Shown: one piece after another, positions 60,563 through 64,000 of the stretch
How the letters are laid out: the number at the start of each line of letters is the position of its first letter
Numbering within the stretch: position 1 is the stretch's first letter
Origin: Streptomyces narbonensis
GTDB taxonomy: Bacteria; Actinomycetota; Actinomycetes; Streptomycetales; Streptomycetaceae
Assembly: GCF_014649015.1 (NCBI RefSeq)
Contig: NZ_BMSF01000002.1
Location: 124,001 to 188,000, forward strand
Direction: 5' to 3'
Length of the DNA stretch: 64,000 nucleotides
Program-made: the position numbers and the translations under genes
Notes under the pieces: model-generated
Told to the model about the DNA's origin: nothing
The model's input: the letters and a program-made list of their open reading frames with translations, nothing else
The model's database searches: none

Positions 60563-60736
60563 GGGCCCATCGCATCACGAGCCCCGCGGGGGAGTCGACC
60601 GGGGTCGTGCGCCGCGGTCCGGGGCTCGATGGGCGGGGTGTCCAAGGAGTGGGACGGAGGTCCGCGGGCGTACGGCTGCGCGTCCCGTCCGCGAGGGATC
60701 CGTCCGTGCGGCGCTCCTTGCCCGGCGTCCATGCGC

Positions 60737-60850
60737 TGCTACGGATCGGTCGGCGTCCATGCGGCGCTACGCCTCCGTCGCCATCCGTACGGTGCTACGC
60801 CTCCGTCGTCGTCCCGTACGGTGCTACGCCTCCGTCGTCGTCCGGGCCGC
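60737..60850. repeat. 28/29-bp tandem repeat overlapping the 3' end of the regulator gene
   Basis: Units beginning GCTACGCCTCCGTCG start at 60766, 60794 and 60823, with a degenerate copy near 60737. The last copy contains the stop region of the GAF regulator (60824). The upstream copies therefore look like duplicated versions of the gene's own terminal codons and stop. Unit periods are 28 and 29 bp. Confidence 0.8.
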
Positions 60851-62125
60851 TCTGACCGCCGGGGCCGTCGAGTGGGGGAGGAGGTCCGCCGGGCGCTCCG
60901 GGCGGCGGAGCTCCACCGCCACCTCCTCGCGGAAGCGGTACGGCCGGTGGGCCAGGACGCCCGCCAGGTTCCGGCGGACCCGGGACATCTCCGCGCGCAC
61001 GGTCACCGTCCTCGTACGGTCGCCGAAGACGTCGTCCGCCAGCTCCGCCGCCGTCCGGCCGTCGCGGTGCAGCGCCAGGACGTAGAGGAGCTCCGCGTGC
61101 CGGGGGCTGAGCTCCTGCTGCCAGCTGCCCGCCTCCCCCGAGACGTCCACCGTCCAGCGGCGCGGCCGGCTCAGGTCGAGGACGACCCGGCTCGCCGCGG
61201 GCGCGCCGGACTCCACCGGCCGGGGCTCCTCCTCCACCCGCAGCAGCCACCCCCCGGGCAGCGGCTCCACCGCGCACAGGCCCAGCGAGGGCAGCCACAC
61301 CCGGCCCGCGCGGAACGACTTGGGCAGCGCGATCCGGTCCACCGGCGCGAGACCCGTCACCGCCGCCGTCCAGCCGTGGATGTCGACCGCCACGGCCCGC
61401 CCGCCCACCCGGCACAGGATCGGCGCGGCCACCGCCCGCAGGCGCTCGACCGACCCCCGGTGCCGCTCCCGCATCTCGGCCTCGGCGAGCTGGGCGACCG
61501 AGGCCACCAGTGCCAGCATCGCCGGATGGAAGCTCGACGCGGGACCGCTCACGTCCAGGATCCCCAGGAGCCGCTGGTCGCGCGGGTCGTGCACGGGCGC
61601 GGCGGCGCAGGTCCAGTTGTGCAGCGTGTGCACGTAGTGCTCGGCGGAGTGCACCTGCACGGCCCGGCCCATGGCGAGCGCCGTGCCCACCGCGTTCGTC
61701 CCGGTCGCGTGCTCGCTCCAGGCCGCGCCCTCCTCCAGACAGATGCCGTTCGCCTGGCGCAGCACCGCGAGGTTCCCCTGGCGCCACAGCACCCGGCCGT
61801 GCTCGTCGGTGACCACCATGATCTGGAGAGAGGTGTCGGCGATGCCCGCGAGGCCGCCGCTCAGCGTCTGCATCACCTCGGCCAGGAGCGTGCTCCTGCG
61901 CCGCTGCTCCAGCTCGTCCCGCTGGAGCAGCACGCTGCTCGTGCCCTGGTCGGGGTCGAGCCCCAGCCGGGCCATCCGCTGCCAGGACGCGTCGATCACC
62001 GCACGGGGCGCGATCGGCGGCGTACGGCCCGCGAGGACCTCGTCGCGGACCCGGTGCAGCAGGCGGGCGGCCTGAGCGGCGTCCATGGCGGCCAGCCGCT
62101 TCATGTCGAGCTGCGTGTTCTTCAT
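60824..62125 (-). CDS. GAF domain transcriptional regulator (AcoR/DhaR N-terminal-like)
   Basis: The 433-residue protein from ATG 62125 begins with a helical region (PRAVIDASWQRMARLGLDPDQG), then a GAF sensor (LQIMVVTDEHGRVLWRQGNLAVLRQANGICLEEGAAWSEHATGTNAVGTALAMGRAVQVHSAEHYVHTLHNWTCAAAPVHDPRDQRLLGILDVSG). This is the N-terminal half of AcoR/DhaR-type activators. Instead of a sigma-54 AAA domain it ends with a domain of about 200 residues including a winged-helix-like part (LSPRHAELLYVLALHRDGRTAAELADDVFGDRTRTVTVRAEMSRVRRNL). It likely senses a small molecule and controls a neighbouring catabolic gene, possibly the acyl-CoA dehydrogenase. Confidence 0.82.
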   Translation of the reverse strand: MKNTQLDMKRLAAMDAAQAARLLHRVRDEVLAGRTPPIAPRAVIDASWQRMARLGLDPDQGTSSVLLQRDELEQRRRSTLLAEVMQTLSGGLAGIADTSLQIMVVTDEHGRVLWRQGNLAVLRQANGICLEEGAAWSEHATGTNAVGTALAMGRAVQVHSAEHYVHTLHNWTCAAAPVHDPRDQRLLGILDVSGPASSFHPAMLALVASVAQLAEAEMRERHRGSVERLRAVAAPILCRVGGRAVAVDIHGWTAAVTGLAPVDRIALPKSFRAGRVWLPSLGLCAVEPLPGGWLLRVEEEPRPVESGAPAASRVVLDLSRPRRWTVDVSGEAGSWQQELSPRHAELLYVLALHRDGRTAAELADDVFGDRTRTVTVRAEMSRVRRNLAGVLAHRPYRFREEVAVELRRPERPADLLPHSTAPAVRAARTTTEA

Positions 62126-62462
62126 CGGTCTCTCCCAGCCACCCGTGGTGCTGTATCGGTTCTGCATAGGGCAGATGTCCGGAGTGTCGCTGCCCATCGT
62201 GCCGTTCAGGGCCGCCCGGCGCGGCCCGGTTCGGGTAATCCTGCAACCCTTTGCAACTCTGGCGACCCACCGGCCGCGTGCCCGAGGGTGGAACGAGCGG
62301 TGGGTGGTGCCGTGTCGGCGCAGCACCACCCCCGCTCTCCGCGCGTGCCGGCCCTGACGGGCCCACCCCTGGTACGCGCGGCTCGACGTTCCGGCCCGCG
62401 CGAGCCGTACGACGCGCACGCGCCGAGGAGACCCGTACGACGCGTGTGGGGCGCAGGGCCTG
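62126..62462. promoter_or_regulatory. intergenic region upstream of the GAF regulator
   Basis: These 337 bp hold no supported gene. A perfect 9-bp inverted repeat GGGTGGTGC/GCACCACCC (62302-62310 and 62323-62331) is a probable terminator of the acyl-CoA dehydrogenase transcript. GGGCCGC...GCGGCCC (around 62210-62230) is a second hairpin. On the minus strand GTTGCAAAGGGTTGCA (about 62247-62262) contains two TTGCA half-sites in direct orientation, a candidate autoregulatory site. CCGTACGACGCG occurs twice near 62405-62440. Confidence 0.5.
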
Positions 62463-64000
62463 TCAGACCGTCACCCGCGCCCGCTCCACCACCGCCCGCA
62501 GGTCCAGCGTGTGCGGCAGAGTCCCGAAGGTCGACCCCCCGTCCCCGCCGAGCCGCGAGGCGCAGTACGCGTCCGCCACCTCCGGGGGCGCCCACCGCAC
62601 GAGAAGCGCCCCCTGGAGCACCAGTGCCATCCGCTCCACGAGCCGCCGCGCCCGCGCCTCGATCCCCTCCAGGTCGGCCAGTTCGCCCAGCAGTTCCCGG
62701 ATCGCCCGGTCGAGCCGGTGATCCGCGCCCCGCGCCGCCCCCACCTCCCGCAGGAACGCGTCGAACGCCCCGGGCGAGGTCCGCAGTGCCCGCAGCACGT
62801 CGAGGGCCTGCACGTTTCCGGAGCCCTCCCAGACCGAGTTGAGCGGCGACTCCCGCAACAGCCGCGGCAGCCCCGACTCCTCCACATACCCGTTGCCGCC
62901 CAGGCACTCCAGGGCCTCCGCCACCACGGGCGTACACCGCTTCGTCACCCAGTACTTCGCCACCGGCACGGCGATGCGGAGGAAGGCGCGCTCGCGTTCG
63001 GCGTGGGGGCTGCCGTCGGTCCCGCCGGTGGCGTCGGCGCTGTCCACCGCGTCGTACGCAGCCGCGAGGCGCACCCCCAGCACCGTCGCCGCCTCCGACT
63101 CCAGGGCCAGATCGGCGAGGACGTTCCGCATCAGCGGCTTCTCGATCAGCACCCCGCCGAAGGCCTCCCGATACGCGCAGTGGTGCACGGCCTGCGCCAC
63201 CGCCTGCCGCATCAGCGCCGCCGAGCCGAGCACACAGTCGAGGCGTGTCGCCGCCACCATGCCGATGACCGCCCGGACCCCGTGTCCCTCCTCGCCGATC
63301 CGGCGCGCCCAGGTCGTCCCGTCGAACTCCACCTCGGCGGACGCGTTCGAGCGGTTGCCCAGCTTGTCCTTCAGCCGCTGGATCGCGAACGCGTTGCGCG
63401 AGCCGTCGGGCAGGACCCGCGGCAGCAGGAAACAGGTCAGCCCCGCCGGAGCCTGCGCCAGGACCAGGAAGGCGTCCGACATCGGCGCCGAGCAGAACCA
63501 CTTGTGCCCCGTCAGGACGTACTCCCCGTCGGCCGCCAGCGGACGCGCCTCCGTCGTGTTCGCGCGTACGTCGCTGCCGCCCTGCTTCTCCGTCAGCGCC
63601 ATCCCCAGCAGCGCCCCCGGCTTCTCGGCGACGGGACCCGGCTCCCGCTCGTACACGTGCGACGTCGCCGCCGGCTCCCACACCTCCGCGAGCTCCGGCT
63701 CGGCGCGCAGCGCGGGCACCGACGCGTGCGTCATGGACAGCGGACAGACGTGCCCCGCCTCCGCCTGCGACACCACCAGGAGGCCGGCGGCGCGCCGCAC
63801 ATGTCCACCCGGACGGCCCCACGCGTCCGTGAGCCCCGCCGCCACCGACTTGCCGAGCAGCCGGTGCCAGGACGGATGGAAGTCGACCTCGTCGATCCGG
63901 CGGCCGTACCGGTCGTGGGTCCGCAGCCGCGGCGGGTACGTGTTCGCGAGCTCTCCCCACTCCCTGACCTGCTCGGATCCCCACGCCCTGCCCAGCAGGC
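62463..64000 (-). CDS. AidB-like acyl-CoA dehydrogenase (partial, 5' end beyond right edge)
   Basis: The reading frame runs open to the right edge, and the part upstream of an internal GTG (63845) is clearly coding: GRRIDEVDFHPSWHRLLGKSVAAGL. Family motifs include LLVVSQAEAGHVCPLSMTHASVPAL, TEKQGGSDVRANTT, YVLTGHKWFCSAPMSDAFLVLAQAP, LKDKLGNRSNASAEVEFDGT, CLGGNGYVEESGLPRLLRESPLNSVWEGSGNVQALDVLRAL. The EGSGN motif and overall arrangement match AidB/isovaleryl-CoA dehydrogenase-like flavoproteins, implicated in alkylation response or acyl-CoA oxidation. Substrate uncertain. About 512 codons are visible. Confidence 0.88.
   Translation of the reverse strand, partial: LLGRAWGSEQVREWGELANTYPPRLRTHDRYGRRIDEVDFHPSWHRLLGKSVAAGLTDAWGRPGGHVRRAAGLLVVSQAEAGHVCPLSMTHASVPALRAEPELAEVWEPAATSHVYEREPGPVAEKPGALLGMALTEKQGGSDVRANTTEARPLAADGEYVLTGHKWFCSAPMSDAFLVLAQAPAGLTCFLLPRVLPDGSRNAFAIQRLKDKLGNRSNASAEVEFDGTTWARRIGEEGHGVRAVIGMVAATRLDCVLGSAALMRQAVAQAVHHCAYREAFGGVLIEKPLMRNVLADLALESEAATVLGVRLAAAYDAVDSADATGGTDGSPHAERERAFLRIAVPVAKYWVTKRCTPVVAEALECLGGNGYVEESGLPRLLRESPLNSVWEGSGNVQALDVLRALRTSPGAFDAFLREVGAARGADHRLDRAIRELLGELADLEGIEARARRLVERMALVLQGALLVRWAPPEVADAYCASRLGGDGGSTFGTLPHTLDLRAVVERARVTV

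Noticed and set aside
60737..60850. 28/29-bp repeats considered as CRISPR repeats
   Set aside because: The repeats are directly adjacent with no unique spacers, and they derive from the 3' end of the neighbouring gene.

Overview
The window is a chromosomal stretch of a high-GC actinomycete, almost certainly a Streptomyces. GC is very high throughout, third codon positions are mostly G or C, GTG starts and ATGA/GTGA overlaps are common, and several genes look leaderless, with a TANNNT-like hexamer 6-8 nt before the start. Gene content agrees: a SAV2148-type HEPN protein, DUF1707-FHA protein, mycothiol-type DsbA protein, RRHVDL leader peptide, and a sugar ABC operon without its own ATPase. From memory, the murC-to-cys order resembles the SCO6060-SCO6102 part of S. 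coelicolor. No tRNA, rRNA, phage, transposase or CRISPR array was seen.

Layout. 1-12.4 kb is mostly housekeeping: a DUF692/MNIO enzyme (cut by the left edge), Pth2 peptidyl-tRNA hydrolase, a small ABC exporter, a polysaccharide-deacetylase lipoprotein, PPK2, a PhoX phosphatase, an OsmC protein, a ZapE-like ATPase, a RibD-like reductase, and isolated murC and msrB. 12.5-16.5 kb is an accessory island: a WXG100-like polymorphic toxin with a C-terminal YwqJ-type deaminase domain, followed in near-continuous overlap by a SUKH-3 immunity protein, a second deaminase lacking any secretion domain, a SUKH-3 protein fused to an unrecognised domain, and a second SUKH-3 paralogue. 16.6-27.7 kb carries assorted metabolic and regulatory genes (SDR, DUF3592, an EF-G paralogue, aldo/keto reductase, VOC, P-loop kinase, YcxB-like, glutamine amidotransferase-like, TPR, LysR, a DUF1444-like protein, M24 peptidase).

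27.7-39.1 kb holds the glycogen-to-trehalose route in three pieces, treZ, treY and glgX, interleaved with an acetyltransferase, a DUF1707-FHA protein, a shortened P450-like protein, a secreted protein and an MFS transporter. 39.2-41.6 kb appears to encode a copper amine oxidase split over two secreted polypeptides. 41.7-50.3 kb carries the HEPN protein, a DEDDh exonuclease, a hydrolase, a phosphotransferase, a three-gene sugar ABC operon with the binding protein last, a DUF1697 protein and a DsbA-like protein.

50.3-59.9 kb is a complete assimilatory sulfur operon on the minus strand. In transcription order: RRHVDL-type leader peptide, hairpin, sulfite reductase, a 31-codon coupled ORF, a zinc-ribbon protein, cysH, cysC, cysD, cysN, a second candidate leader ORF with a hairpin, sulfonate/sulfate-type ABC binding protein, ATPase and permease, and a sirohydrochlorin chelatase-like protein. 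It covers sulfur-source uptake, activation, two reductions and supply of the siroheme cofactor. The right end has a GNAT acetyltransferase with a clear terminator, a GAF-domain regulator, and an AidB-like acyl-CoA dehydrogenase cut by the window edge.

The least explained items are the duplicated deaminase/SUKH-3 island, the two leader/hairpin arrangements in the sulfur operon, the split amine oxidase with Trp in place of Asn before the cofactor Tyr, and a perfect 20-bp palindrome upstream of murC. Starts were chosen from Shine-Dalgarno (SD) sequences, overlaps and -10-like hexamers read by eye. All family calls rest on motif recognition, not searches.
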